Origin: Spirochaetota bacterium
GTDB taxonomy: Bacteria > Spirochaetota > UBA4802 > UBA5550
Reading direction: 5' to 3'
NCBI GenBank assembly: GCA_016928865.1
Contig: JAFGJX010000070.1
Location: 1-64,000 of the forward strand
DNA length: 64,000 bases
Part shown: piece after piece, positions 18,276 through 27,098 of the stretch
How the letters are laid out: the number at the start of each line of letters is the position of its first letter
How positions within the stretch are numbered: the stretch's first letter is position 1
Made by a program: the position numbers and the translations under genes
The notes under the pieces: generated by a model
Databases searched by the model: none
What the model was told of the DNA's origin: nothing
Seen by the model: only the letters and a program-made list of their open reading frames with translations

Positions 18276-19403
18276 TCAAGCGTGATAGCGCATGGCGTAC
18301 CCGGCCTGCATGAATTTGCTCACCTCCGTGACGAAGCTCAGGATGAGGTCTTTGTCGTTCAGTGTTTCTTCCCTGAGAATCGTATCAAGGCAGATAAGGG
18401 CCATGGGAGGGCCGGGATAGCCGGTAGAAGACATTTTCGTATAGACCGTTTCAGCCGGGATCCCGAGAGCCAGGCACTCCTCTAGAACCAGATCGGCAAT
18501 GTGTTTCGACGGGAGGTTAACCTGGAAAAACCTGAGTCCGGACAGATCGATTGCCTCCGTGTCGATCATTCGTTTCAGTCCCTTGAAGAAAACCGTTCCG
18601 TCAGGATCATGAAAGTGCGTCCTGAGCTGCTCCTGGAACATCTGCGCCAGATGGTGATAGCCCTTCTCAAACTCATCGCGGGGGTTCATCCAGTAAGCGG
18701 GACGACGGTTGTACATGGGCGACGGCTTTTTTCCCCCGACGGATTCCATGTAGGCATGCTCGAGGAAAAGACCGGCTTCAGGCGCGTCTCGTCCCTCAAG
18801 CAGGAGCGCGCCGGCGCCGTCGCAGAGGAACCAACGGAGGAACACGTCCTCCTTTTTTATAAGGGGCTGGTTGTAATACTCGGCGCGGAGCTCCGAAGAG
18901 GAGACGCTCGAAGAGAGTACGAGGGCGTTCCGGTATCTTCCATTACGTATGAGATCGCCGGCCAGAAGGAGGGCCTTGTACGCCGAGGTGCAGTTCGCGT
19001 GTATGGAAAGCTCGGCGCACCGTTCGATGCCAAGCGCCTCCTGAATTCGTACGGTAGGTGTCGGCATCTGGTCCATGTGTGCGCTACCGTACACGATAAG
19101 CTCGATATCGCCTGCGTCCATCCCCGCAGATTCAAGAGCCAGCCGCGCCGCGTGTACAGCCATGGTGACGTTGTCATCGATGAACTCCCGGGTAAGCGGA
19201 TCTATCGCATAGTGGTAATGGGTGATATCGAGCATCTCCTTCATGAGCGGCTTGATGCGGCGCATCCATTTCATGACCGGAGCGGGCGCGTCAGTTATTT
19301 CGCCCAGGTAGCGGTCTATATCGTCAAAGGATACAGGCGCGCCCGGCAGGTACGTGCCGGAGCCGGTTACCCGTATATGGCGTTTATCCTTCATCTGTCT
19401 CAT
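18276..19403 (-). CDS. KAS III-like protein lacking catalytic His and Asn
   Basis: A 375-residue thiolase-fold protein of the FabH superfamily. The nucleophile Cys138 is kept in IHANCTSAYKALLLAG and CDGAGALLLE matches the GDGAGA loop. Aligned by eye with E. coli FabH, the catalytic His of PHQAN falls on Phe293 (RFFQVN) and the Asn of GNTSA on Ser326 (SSTGYPG). A conventional Claisen condensation is therefore doubtful; related atypical KAS III proteins act as acyltransferases through the Cys. A nearby His301 might substitute. It is the last gene of a tightly overlapped minus-strand operon, overlapping the crotonase before it by 20 bp. Confidence 0.82.
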   Translation of the reverse strand: MRQMKDKRHIRVTGSGTYLPGAPVSFDDIDRYLGEITDAPAPVMKWMRRIKPLMKEMLDITHYHYAIDPLTREFIDDNVTMAVHAARLALESAGMDAGDIELIVYGSAHMDQMPTPTVRIQEALGIERCAELSIHANCTSAYKALLLAGDLIRNGRYRNALVLSSSVSSSELRAEYYNQPLIKKEDVFLRWFLCDGAGALLLEGRDAPEAGLFLEHAYMESVGGKKPSPMYNRRPAYWMNPRDEFEKGYHHLAQMFQEQLRTHFHDPDGTVFFKGLKRMIDTEAIDLSGLRFFQVNLPSKHIADLVLEECLALGIPAETVYTKMSSTGYPGPPMALICLDTILREETLNDKDLILSFVTEVSKFMQAGYAMRYHA

Positions 19404-20033
19404 GCCTCCCGGAAGACTGTATGCCGGCAGAACCGGCGGTGATGCGTTCTATCATCTCAACTGCCCCGGCTATGACGTGTTTTCTGGGCGTCACAACATC
19501 AACGAGGTTCCATGCGAGCGCCTCTTCAGCGGTGAAGGTGGCACCAGAAAGCACTAGCTCCAGCGTGCGCGCCCTGCCGGCGAGCGAAAGCATCCTGGTT
19601 ATGCCGCCGCAGCCAGGCATCAGCCCGAAGGTCGACTCAGGCAGTCCGAGCACCGATCCCGCGCCGCACACGCGCGCGTGGCAGGCAAGGGCAAGCTCGA
19701 AAGCGGATCCGAGGCAGACCCCCTGAATCGCGGCTACCACGGGTACGCCGCAGTTTTCGAAAAAACCGAATGCCGAAAGATTGTTGCGCAGAAGGGCCGG
19801 AGCCCGGGCACCGCGATCGGAAACAGCGTTCCTGAGATCATCGAGGTCCGCGCCCGAGGAGAAATGCCTGCCCGCGCCGCGGATAACGATGCCTCTCACG
19901 CCGGAAGCGGATATCACTCCGTCAGTGAGGCGCTTCAGTTCAGAAAAAAAAAGCGGTCCATGCTGTTGGCAGGCGGGTCGTTAAGGACAAGGTGCCCTAT
20001 TGAACCGCGCACAATGTAGCTCGGGTTATTCAT
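19384..20033 (-). CDS. Enoyl-CoA hydratase/isomerase 2, frameshifted at a nine-base homopolymer
   Basis: A crotonase-family protein that would hydrate or isomerise an enoyl thioester. The reading frame breaks at nine A on the plus strand (19944-19952). Upstream of it, the ATG at 20033 gives MNNPSYIVRGSIGHLVLNDP, a normal crotonase N-terminus. Downstream, a shifted frame gives SELKRLTDG and then the oxyanion and active-site segments RGAGRHFSSGADL, GSAFELALAC and GLPESTFGLMPGCGG, with both catalytic Glu positions. Joining them needs one more or two fewer A. If the sequence is right, only a truncated product from a GTG at 19917 would be made. The start overlaps the preceding crotonase by 8 bp, so the gene was built into the operon. 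Confidence 0.75.
19944..19952. repeat. A9 homopolymer breaking a crotonase gene
   Basis: Nine consecutive A on the plus strand (T9 in the coding strand). The frame changes exactly here. Such tracts are prone to replication slippage, transcriptional slippage and sequencing error. Confidence 0.85.
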
Positions 20034-20760
20034 CCGCTGCTGCCGCCAGTCTGCAAAACATTATCGTCTCCTCTTCAATGGCTTCGTGCGGTGACATGAC
20101 GCGCGCGTTGTTGATGGCCCGGACTATCGAATTAATGGCGGTAAGCGGCCTGTCAGCAACCATTTTTTTTATAAGTGATACGGAAAAATCGACGGCCGCG
20201 CGGGCCGGAACAAGATGGTCCACAAGCTTCAGCTCCAGCGCGCGTGAGGCGTCGATGATATCGCCGGAGAGGAGGATCTGCAGCGCCGTGCTCCGGCCCA
20301 ACGCGGCCGCAATGCGTGACGCTCCGCCAAGGCCGGGTACGAGCCCGTGGTTTATTTCCGGGAACGCGAATATGGCGTTTTCGCAGCAGACCCGGATATG
20401 ACAGGCGAGGGCAATCTCGAGGCCGGCTCCGAAGCAGGCGCCGCGTATGGCGGCTATAACGGGAAGCTCGATCGCATCAAGATGTCCAAGAATGCGCAAT
20501 CCCTTTTCCATCTCTGACAGGAGAGACGACTCACTGGCAGCCAGATCCCTGATGCGGGAGAGATCGCCGCCTGCTGAAAAATGGCGCCCCGCGCCGGTGA
20601 TGATTATTCCGCGGAGGGACGATTCTGACGTCCATTCGCGGAGACGGTCGATTTCGACGAAAGCGGGATCGGTTATGTAATTCTGGGGCGGATTGTCGAG
20701 GGTCAGGATCCCGATGCCGTCATCGACCTCCCATGTCGTCATAATTGATCGCTCCATCAT
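20026..20760 (-). CDS. Enoyl-CoA hydratase/isomerase 1
   Basis: A 244-residue crotonase-family protein. The oxyanion-hole segments are ITGAGRHFSAGGDL and ACFGAGLEIALAC; the two catalytic Glu positions are filled in GLEIALAC and FPEINHGLVPGLGG, so hydratase activity is possible. The start at 20760 overlaps the thioesterase stop (ATGA); an internal ATG at 20742 has GGAG at good spacing and may be the true start. It is followed by the frameshifted second crotonase. In this locus it would provide the dehydration or hydration step of chain processing on CoA or ACP. Confidence 0.88.
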   Translation of the reverse strand: MMERSIMTTWEVDDGIGILTLDNPPQNYITDPAFVEIDRLREWTSESSLRGIIITGAGRHFSAGGDLSRIRDLAASESSLLSEMEKGLRILGHLDAIELPVIAAIRGACFGAGLEIALACHIRVCCENAIFAFPEINHGLVPGLGGASRIAAALGRSTALQILLSGDIIDASRALELKLVDHLVPARAAVDFSVSLIKKMVADRPLTAINSIVRAINNARVMSPHEAIEEETIMFCRLAAAADE

Positions 20761-21161
20761 GCCCCCGGGAAGAAGGCTGGGATGTCGTGGGGAATACGGT
20801 CCCGGTCTACGAGGAGCGTTTTAATGCTACCGCGCGCTATCAGCTCCCCCGTACGAGCGGTTCTGATGGCATGGCTGAATACCAGGTAGGGCGGATCGCG
20901 CGATATATCAGTGCCGCAGACGAGTTCGTCAAAGACTTTTGCCTCGCGCGAATAACGGATGGACGCTTCGGCAACAACCAGGATAAGCCCATTCTGGGAG
21001 AAATAGCCGAAGAGGTCCGCTGACCTGAGGATCTCCCATCGGGCCTGCTCAAGGTAGTTGAGATATACCGCGTTGTTTACGTGACCGAAGGAATCGATCT
21101 CGTATCCACGCACCATGAACCTGAATTCGTATTGCATGGGAAGCTTGTCCATGACATACAC
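20757..21161 (-). CDS. Hotdog-fold acyl-CoA/ACP thioesterase (4HBT/YbgC type)
   Basis: A 134-residue single hotdog domain. The signature GYEIDSFGHVNNAVYLNYLEQ contains the Asp and the HVNN segment of the 4-hydroxybenzoyl-CoA thioesterase/YbgC family. It would release or edit the acyl chain. It is the first gene of a four-gene minus-strand operon (thioesterase, two crotonases, KAS III-like) in which every junction overlaps. The operon is divergent from the dehydrogenase gene at 21255, with 93 bp between. Confidence 0.85.
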   Translation of the reverse strand: MYVMDKLPMQYEFRFMVRGYEIDSFGHVNNAVYLNYLEQARWEILRSADLFGYFSQNGLILVVAEASIRYSREAKVFDELVCGTDISRDPPYLVFSHAIRTARTGELIARGSIKTLLVDRDRIPHDIPAFFPGA

Positions 21162-21212
21162 TTTTTCATAAGGATTCAGATCCTGTCAATCAGGATGTGA
21201 ATCTTTTTTTTA

Positions 21213-21242
21213 TTGCAATATTTTAAAGGCAAAAATGATACT
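21213..21242 (+). promoter_or_regulatory. Possible promoter for the dehydrogenase/radical SAM pair
   Basis: TTGCAA (21213-21218) and GATACT (21237-21242) at 18-bp spacing lie in the short divergent gap. The start codon at 21255 follows closely, so the transcript would be nearly leaderless. Weak consensus match. Confidence 0.3.
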
Positions 21243-21254
21243 GATATCTAAATC

Positions 21255-22445
21255 ATGTCGGAAAAACGACCTTACAGCATTGGCATTATCGGAAGCGGAC
21301 GCATGGGTCTGGATATTTTCGAGTACCTGTCTGATTTCATGTTCCCGCTGACTTTGATATGCATCTCGGATCAGGAACGGCTGGCTGCGCAAAAGTCCAT
21401 CGCGCGAAGGATGGAACGGCGCCGCCGGAACGGTCTTATAGGAGAGGAGCAGTTCGACTTCAGAAAAATGAACTGCGTTATATCCTCATCACTGAAAGAT
21501 TGCAGCGGGTGCGATATCATTATCGAGGCGATATACGAGGATGAGGAGGCAAAACGGACGCTGTACCGGAACCTCGAAGCGATCGTGCGGGAAGACGCGG
21601 TCATCGTTTCAAACTCTTCATCCATTTCCCCGTCTCGTATCGCTGACAGCGGCATCAGCAGGGGTCGCTGTGCAGGACTCCACTTTTTCTTCCCCGTAAG
21701 GTACAAGAATGTCGCGGAGCTGATACGCATGGATCATACCGATGACGCCGTCATGCGTAGACTCAGGGAATTTCTTGCGGAGATCAACAGGTTTTATCTC
21801 GAAATGGGGGAGGATGATGCGTTTATCCTCAATCGCATTGTTCTTGACTGCCAGGCTCAGGCATGCCGTTTTTTAACCGAGGACCGCTATACTGCCAGGG
21901 AGATTGACCGCATCATGCAACGAAGGCTCTTTACTCATGGCATTTTTGAGTTTTTCGACAGCGTGGGCATAGATGTGGCCGCTCGCGCGGTAGACAACTA
22001 CGCCACCTTGCGCGGGGATATTGAATTCTACCGGCCCCTGCTGATGTCGCTGAGAAAATTGATGTCGGAAAACAGGCTGGGGAAGAAAACCGGGGCGGGA
22101 TTCCATGACTATGCCCGGCAGGGAGAGGCGGAGATCGCCGGCGCGATCAAGGGAGCCGAGCGGGTCGAGCTGGTGCTCACGGCGCTCTATATCAACTCGG
22201 CATTCAAGGCATGCGAGCGCGGGAAATGGTCACCGGAGGACCTGGAATACGCGCTCACAGAATATACGGGTTGCCCTGAGGGACCATTTGCACTCGCGCA
22301 GGAAATCGGGACGTCGGAGTTGCGTGATCTGCTTTCAGAGCATCACATGACGACAGGCTTTGAGGCATTCAGGCCGTCGCGGCTTCTCGATAGGGCAGGC
22401 AACGACTCTCAGCATGAAAGGGGTGACGGCGAAGAGGTTTTATAA
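21255..22445 (+). CDS. 3-hydroxyacyl-CoA dehydrogenase family protein
   Basis: A 396-residue NAD(P)-dependent enzyme interconverting 3-hydroxyacyl and 3-ketoacyl thioesters. The Rossmann motif is GIIGSGRMG at the N-terminus. The catalytic region GLHFFFPVRYKNVAELI keeps the His and the Glu of the family, with Phe where the family often has Asn. The C-terminal 3HCDH domain contains GKKTGAGFHDYA. No FabG-type reductase is nearby, so this CoA-type enzyme may provide the ketoreduction of the locus. Its stop lies 4 bp before the next ATG, indicating an operon with the radical SAM gene. Confidence 0.85.
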   Translation: MSEKRPYSIGIIGSGRMGLDIFEYLSDFMFPLTLICISDQERLAAQKSIARRMERRRRNGLIGEEQFDFRKMNCVISSSLKDCSGCDIIIEAIYEDEEAKRTLYRNLEAIVREDAVIVSNSSSISPSRIADSGISRGRCAGLHFFFPVRYKNVAELIRMDHTDDAVMRRLREFLAEINRFYLEMGEDDAFILNRIVLDCQAQACRFLTEDRYTAREIDRIMQRRLFTHGIFEFFDSVGIDVAARAVDNYATLRGDIEFYRPLLMSLRKLMSENRLGKKTGAGFHDYARQGEAEIAGAIKGAERVELVLTALYINSAFKACERGKWSPEDLEYALTEYTGCPEGPFALAQEIGTSELRDLLSEHHMTTGFEAFRPSRLLDRAGNDSQHERGDGEEVL

Positions 22446-22449
22446 CCGT

Positions 22450-23874
22450 ATGATGAAAAAAGTCCTTCTCGTAAACACGAACATGGAGATGCGGCCGTAC
22501 CCGGTGCCGCCGCTGGGACTCTGTCTTGTCGCGTCCTCGCTCGGGAGCGAATACGATGTATGCATATATGATCCCGCGGATGACCGCGGTGCGGCACTTC
22601 CCGGCGTCGTGGAGGCCTTCCGCCCGGATTACGTGGGGGTGTCGGTCAGGAACATAGACGACATGAACTTCGTAAATCCGACAAGCTATAAAGAGACGAT
22701 ACGCGATTTGTTCATAACGCCTATACGCGATATCACGCGCGCTCCGATGATCCTCGGCGGAAGCGGATTCAGCATTTTCCCCGAATACTTTCTCGATTAC
22801 TACGGCGCTGACTTTGGGATCTTCGGCGAGGGAGAAGCGGCCTTGGCACAGCTTCTGCAATGTCTTGACAATCGAGGGGACCCTCGCTCAGTGCCGGGGA
22901 TCGTCATGCCGGGCGCCGGACGCGCCAAACGTCCCGACGGTTACTTAAACCTTTCAGACCTGCCTTTTTCTGAAATCGATTTAAGGATCGATTATAAACC
23001 GTATCGCGCTCGGGGATCGTATCCGGTGCAGACAAAGCGGGGATGCGCTCACAGCTGTATATACTGCACCTATAACTGCATCGAAGGTTACCGGTATCGG
23101 GTCAGGCCCCCGGAGCAGGTCGCTGATGAGATAGAGCAGGCCGCGGCGCGGCTCGGCAATGTCACCTTCGAGTTCGTAGACTCCACCTTCAACGATCCCC
23201 CGGGCCACGCGGAGGGCATCTGCGCCGAAATCGTCCGGCGCGGTCTCGGGGTACGGCTCAGAACCATGGGCATCAATCCCGTCAACGTCAACCGGCACCT
23301 CTTCGACCTGATGCTCGAAGCCGGGTTTGCGCAGATCGACTGCACGCCTGACAGCGCGTCTCCGCGCATGCTCGCAAGCCTTGGAAAGAATTTCACCATT
23401 GATGATCTTGAGAGAACCGCGCGTATCGTGCGCGATGCAGATATCCCCACCATGTGGTTTTTTCTTTTCGGCGGCCCGGGAGAGACCGAAGAGACGATGC
23501 GCGAGACTTTCGATTTCATTGACCGCTCGATCAGCGGCAGGGACATGGTCCACATGACCTGCGGGCTTCGCATCTATCCCGGAACCGGCCTGTTCAGGCG
23601 CGCCCTCGAGGACGGGACGCTGTCCCCGGGTGATCCCGCCACTGAAGCACGCTTTTACATCTCAAAGGACCTCGGGAAAGAGCGGCTCTTCGAGTTGGTC
23701 CACGAGGCATCGCGCGCGCGCCCCAACTGCGTGCCGGTCATGGAAACCGAGCCGTCACCCGAAATGATGCGTGAGGCGCTGGAGTTGCGCCGCGCGCGCG
23801 GCCTTACCGAGCCGATGTTCAGGACGCTTTTGCGTGTCAGATACCGGATGCTCGGCTGCGAGATGCGTGGATAA
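22450..23874 (+). CDS. B12-binding-domain radical SAM protein 2
   Basis: A 474-residue protein with an N-terminal cobalamin-binding-like domain (KKVLLVNTNME, PVPPLGLCLVASSL) and a radical SAM core with cysteines in CAHSCIYC. A later GGPGETEETM segment is typical of the class. The frame is open from 22360, but MMKKVLLVN at 22450 begins the domain and follows the dehydrogenase stop directly. It may act on the same thioester-bound chain as the neighbouring enzymes; the substrate cannot be read from sequence. Confidence 0.86.
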   Translation: MMKKVLLVNTNMEMRPYPVPPLGLCLVASSLGSEYDVCIYDPADDRGAALPGVVEAFRPDYVGVSVRNIDDMNFVNPTSYKETIRDLFITPIRDITRAPMILGGSGFSIFPEYFLDYYGADFGIFGEGEAALAQLLQCLDNRGDPRSVPGIVMPGAGRAKRPDGYLNLSDLPFSEIDLRIDYKPYRARGSYPVQTKRGCAHSCIYCTYNCIEGYRYRVRPPEQVADEIEQAAARLGNVTFEFVDSTFNDPPGHAEGICAEIVRRGLGVRLRTMGINPVNVNRHLFDLMLEAGFAQIDCTPDSASPRMLASLGKNFTIDDLERTARIVRDADIPTMWFFLFGGPGETEETMRETFDFIDRSISGRDMVHMTCGLRIYPGTGLFRRALEDGTLSPGDPATEARFYISKDLGKERLFELVHEASRARPNCVPVMETEPSPEMMREALELRRARGLTEPMFRTLLRVRYRMLGCEMRG

Positions 23875-23892
23875 GAACGATATAAAAAGATT

Positions 23893-23922
23893 TTGACAAA
23901 AATACGATGCTTCCGGTATGGT
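23893..23922 (+). promoter_or_regulatory. Sigma-70-like promoter of the Deg protease pair
   Basis: TTGACA (23893-23898) and TATGGT (23917-23922) are 18 bp apart, just upstream of the protease start. This placement rules out the more upstream TTG start for the protease. Confidence 0.55.
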
Positions 23923-23940
23923 TTAACGAATATGCTTTGC

Positions 23941-25425
23941 ATGAAGGGTAACAGATTGAACGGAATCCGCCAGATCATTGTAACTGTACTTGCGCTGTTT
24001 GTTGCGCTGCCGTGCGCCGGCGCTGAATCACGGCTTGACGTGAGCCGGGCGACGGTCAAGATAATTCGCACCGCCATACAGCCGGACTACAATCTTCCGT
24101 GGAAGATGAAGGAGCCGGAAACATCGGTCGGATCGGGCGCCATCATTGCAGGTAAAAAGATCCTCACCAACGCGCATGTCGTTTCCGACGCGACCTATAT
24201 TCAGGTCAAAAAGGAGAGCGACCCGGAATTATACGACGCCACTATTCTCTTCATAGCGCATGATTGCGATCTTGCCCTGCTCGACGTCTCCGATCCGAAT
24301 TTTTACCGGGATACGGTTCAGCTCGCGCTGGGCGGACTCCCGGAGCTGCGCTCGAAAGTGACCACGTACGGCTACCCGATGGGGGGGAGCCGCATATCGA
24401 TAACCGAAGGCGTGACCTCGCGGATCGAAATCGGCGAGTACGCCCACAGCGGAAGCATGTCGTTTCTCCTGATTCAGACGGACGCCGCGATAAATCCGGG
24501 AAACAGCGGCGGACCTGTCATGCAGGGCGACGCCATTGCAGGGATCGCCTTCCAGGCCAATATACACTCCGACAACATCGGCTACCTGATTCCGACCCCA
24601 ATCATCAGGCATTTCCTTGACGATGTCCGCGACGGCAGGTATGACGGATTTCCCATGCTCGGCGCTTTTACCGATTCCCTTGAAAACATCAGCTTCAGGA
24701 GATATCTCGGCATGAAGGACGGACAGAGCGGCGTCATCGTAACCGTTGTAGTTCCCGGAGGCGGCGCAGAGGGACACCTCCGGCCGGGAGATGTTATAAC
24801 CGGCATCGATTCCGTTCCGATCGCCAGTGACGGCACCATTCGCTTCAAACAGGGAAGAATATACTACTCGTATGTAATCGACACGAAACAGGTTGGCGAA
24901 CCGGTCACCCTTGACGTCCTGAGAAAAGGAAAGTCATTCACCGTCAGGTATCCCATGCGTTCATATCCCTTCAGAATATCATGGTTCAATGAATACGAGA
25001 CGATGCCGCGCTATTGCATCTTCGGGGGCCTGGTATTCCAGCCGCTTTCGAAGGAATATCTCATGACATGGGACAAGTGGTGGCATAACGCCGACCGGCG
25101 CCTTCTCTATTATTATCAATACCATATAAGCGACGCGCTGTTTCCAGAGCGGAAGGAATTCGTCGTGCTGAACCGCGTGCTGCCGGACCAGGCCAATACC
25201 TACCTCACGGACCTTCACGACAAGGCGGTGGATGAGATAAACGGCGTGAAGATAATGCGTCTTGAGGATGTGCCGGAGGCCTTTAAAAAACCGAGGAACG
25301 GATACCATGTCATACGCCTGGACGGCACGACATTTCCCCTGGTGCTGAAAGCTTCGGAAATGGATGCGGCCAATCGGAGAATATGCGAAAAATACAGCAT
25401 CCCGTCGCTGATACGGTTGCAGTGA
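23941..25425 (+). CDS. Deg9-type trypsin-like serine protease with PDZ domains (active)
   Basis: An exported HtrA/Deg protease of about 494 residues. A signal peptide (LPCAGA cleavage) precedes the chymotrypsin-fold domain with an intact triad: His79 in TNAHVVSDA, Asp110 in HDCDLALLD and Ser189 in NPGNSGGPV. A PDZ domain follows (about 255-335), then a C-terminal region (PRYCIFGGLVFQPLS onward) like the second PDZ of plant Deg9 and yeast Nma111 proteases. ATGs at 23932 and 23941 and a TTG at 23956 are all possible starts; 23941 is chosen. It is followed 34 bp later by an inactive paralogue. Role: probably periplasmic protein quality control or processing. Confidence 0.88.
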   Translation: MKGNRLNGIRQIIVTVLALFVALPCAGAESRLDVSRATVKIIRTAIQPDYNLPWKMKEPETSVGSGAIIAGKKILTNAHVVSDATYIQVKKESDPELYDATILFIAHDCDLALLDVSDPNFYRDTVQLALGGLPELRSKVTTYGYPMGGSRISITEGVTSRIEIGEYAHSGSMSFLLIQTDAAINPGNSGGPVMQGDAIAGIAFQANIHSDNIGYLIPTPIIRHFLDDVRDGRYDGFPMLGAFTDSLENISFRRYLGMKDGQSGVIVTVVVPGGGAEGHLRPGDVITGIDSVPIASDGTIRFKQGRIYYSYVIDTKQVGEPVTLDVLRKGKSFTVRYPMRSYPFRISWFNEYETMPRYCIFGGLVFQPLSKEYLMTWDKWWHNADRRLLYYYQYHISDALFPERKEFVVLNRVLPDQANTYLTDLHDKAVDEINGVKIMRLEDVPEAFKKPRNGYHVIRLDGTTFPLVLKASEMDAANRRICEKYSIPSLIRLQ

Positions 25426-25459
25426 TGACCGCGGCCGGATGAAGGGAAGAGTGATCAGG

Positions 25460-26938
25460 ATGGCACGAGTGAGAAATATTATAATACTGCTGGCGGCCTG
25501 GTCCGGCCTGTGCGCGTCGTTATCCCCGGCCGCGCACGCCATGGACGACCGCGTGGTTTATCTGCTCGTCACATCGCAGAAATACGATTACGCCTCGCCC
25601 TGGCAGATGGGTGATATCTCGCGTTCGAACGCAACCGGATGCGTCATTGACGGCAATATGATACTGACATCCGCGTATGCGATAACCGATCATTCAGGCA
25701 TTGAAGTGATGAAGAAGGGCGAAAGCCGCAAGTATCAGGCGGAAGTATATATCAAGGACTATCATTGCGGTCTCGCGCTCCTCAGGGTGAAAGACAGGAG
25801 CTTTTTCAAAGGGCTCAAGCCGGTTGAATTCGGACCGTCCGGCAAAATTCCGGGCAGGGCGGCCGTCGTGTACCGCTGGGACTCGCTCAGCAGCCTGAAG
25901 GAATATTCAGCCAACCTGACGAAAGCATCAATCCGTTTTTACGAACCGGGATGCTCTGCCCTCATGTACCAGTTCTCAACCAGCATGAACGAAGGCGGAA
26001 ACGGCGAGCCGGTCTTCATCGACGGCAGGCTCGCAGGCGTCGCGGCGGCGCTCAGCGGCGAATCGAAGACGCTCTACGTTCTGGGGATAGACGTGGTGCT
26101 GCGCATGCTGAAAGACGCGGGCGACGGCGACTATCGCGGCGTTCCATTTTTCTGGATCGACGGGGTGGAGCTCAGGAGCGACGTTAATCTCCGCGACTAC
26201 TTCGGCGTCGCGGCGGGTGACGGCGGCGTACTCGTTACCGGTGTCCCCGCCATAAGCAGCGGGGGAGAATCCCTCAGGATAAACGATATCATACAATCAA
26301 TCGACGGACATCGCATCGATGACAGCGGCATGTACGATTCGCCCTATGGCAAATTGTACTATTACGGCCTGGTTCAGCTCGATCATCAGGTAGGGGATTC
26401 GATCTCCATGGTGGTCCTGCGCGACAGGCGGCAGACGACCCTGCGGTTCACGCTCAAGCCGGTTCCGGACGAGTGCTGCGCGATTCCGCTTATATCGCAC
26501 GACCGGGGACCCCGCTACTGCGTTGTCGGCGGCCTGGTTTTCCAGGAGCTCAGCGCCGGATACCTCGAGCTCTACGGGAGAGACTGGAAGAAGAAAGCTG
26601 ACAAGCGGCTGGTCTATTATTATGATTCAGTCAAGTCGCTTGTAGAGAAGGGGCCGGAGGTCAGGGTGGTCGTTCTCACGCGGGTCCTTCCCGACACCGT
26701 GAATAAGGGCTACCAGCAGTACCACAGCCTGGTTCTAAACAGCGTGAACGGCGTAAGCGTGAAAAACCTTACACAGATGAAAAAACTGGTCGATAGAGCA
26801 GCGGGCGATTACCTCGTGTTTTCGTTTGTGGGTGAGACAACTGTGGTGCTCGATAAAAATGAGGCATCACGCGGAGAAAGCGAATTGATGCAGAAATACA
26901 ACGTGACCGCGCCGCATAATATACCAGACGTCAATTAA
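25460..26938 (+). CDS. Catalytically dead Deg9-type protease paralogue
   Basis: An exported protein of about 492 residues with the same plan as the protease before it: signal peptide (SLSPAAHA), protease fold, PDZ and Deg9-like C-terminal domain (PRYCVVGGLVFQELS). All three catalytic positions have changed: His to Tyr73 (TSAYAITD), Asp to Gly104 (YHCGLALL) and Ser to Asn181 (NEGGNGEPV). The fold landmarks around them remain, and the frame is intact over its whole length, so it is kept as a pseudoprotease and is not decaying. The ATG at 25460 has GGGAAGAG upstream; an ATG at 25439 is an alternative. It may regulate or form mixed oligomers with the active enzyme. Confidence 0.87.
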   Translation: MARVRNIIILLAAWSGLCASLSPAAHAMDDRVVYLLVTSQKYDYASPWQMGDISRSNATGCVIDGNMILTSAYAITDHSGIEVMKKGESRKYQAEVYIKDYHCGLALLRVKDRSFFKGLKPVEFGPSGKIPGRAAVVYRWDSLSSLKEYSANLTKASIRFYEPGCSALMYQFSTSMNEGGNGEPVFIDGRLAGVAAALSGESKTLYVLGIDVVLRMLKDAGDGDYRGVPFFWIDGVELRSDVNLRDYFGVAAGDGGVLVTGVPAISSGGESLRINDIIQSIDGHRIDDSGMYDSPYGKLYYYGLVQLDHQVGDSISMVVLRDRRQTTLRFTLKPVPDECCAIPLISHDRGPRYCVVGGLVFQELSAGYLELYGRDWKKKADKRLVYYYDSVKSLVEKGPEVRVVVLTRVLPDTVNKGYQQYHSLVLNSVNGVSVKNLTQMKKLVDRAAGDYLVFSFVGETTVVLDKNEASRGESELMQKYNVTAPHNIPDVN

Positions 26939-26951
26939 GAGCGGTGGCTAA

Positions 26952-26968
26952 ACGCGCTCTATGCGCGT
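26952..26968. terminator. Small GC-rich hairpin after the Deg pair
   Basis: ACGCGC (26952-26957) and GCGCGT (26963-26968) form a perfect 6-bp stem with a TCTAT loop; a five-T run follows about nine bases later. It could be a weak terminator. Confidence 0.35.
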
Positions 26969-27098
26969 CATAAGCCTTTTTCAACAGGTTTATCACGCGA
27001 TGAAAAATCAAACGGTCCTCTGCCGCTCAGTTTATTATTCTATGCTTCATTGGCCTAACGGAACAGAGTGTGATTATTAATAGTTTATGGAGTCCATG

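Noticed and set aside
14363-20760. A beta-branching (HMG-CoA synthase) cassette: KS, ACP, KAS III-like and two crotonases
   Set aside because: The ketosynthase keeps its catalytic Cys, whereas the cassette uses a decarboxylase with Cys lost, and the KAS III-like protein lacks HMG-CoA synthase motifs and has ANCTSA around its Cys.
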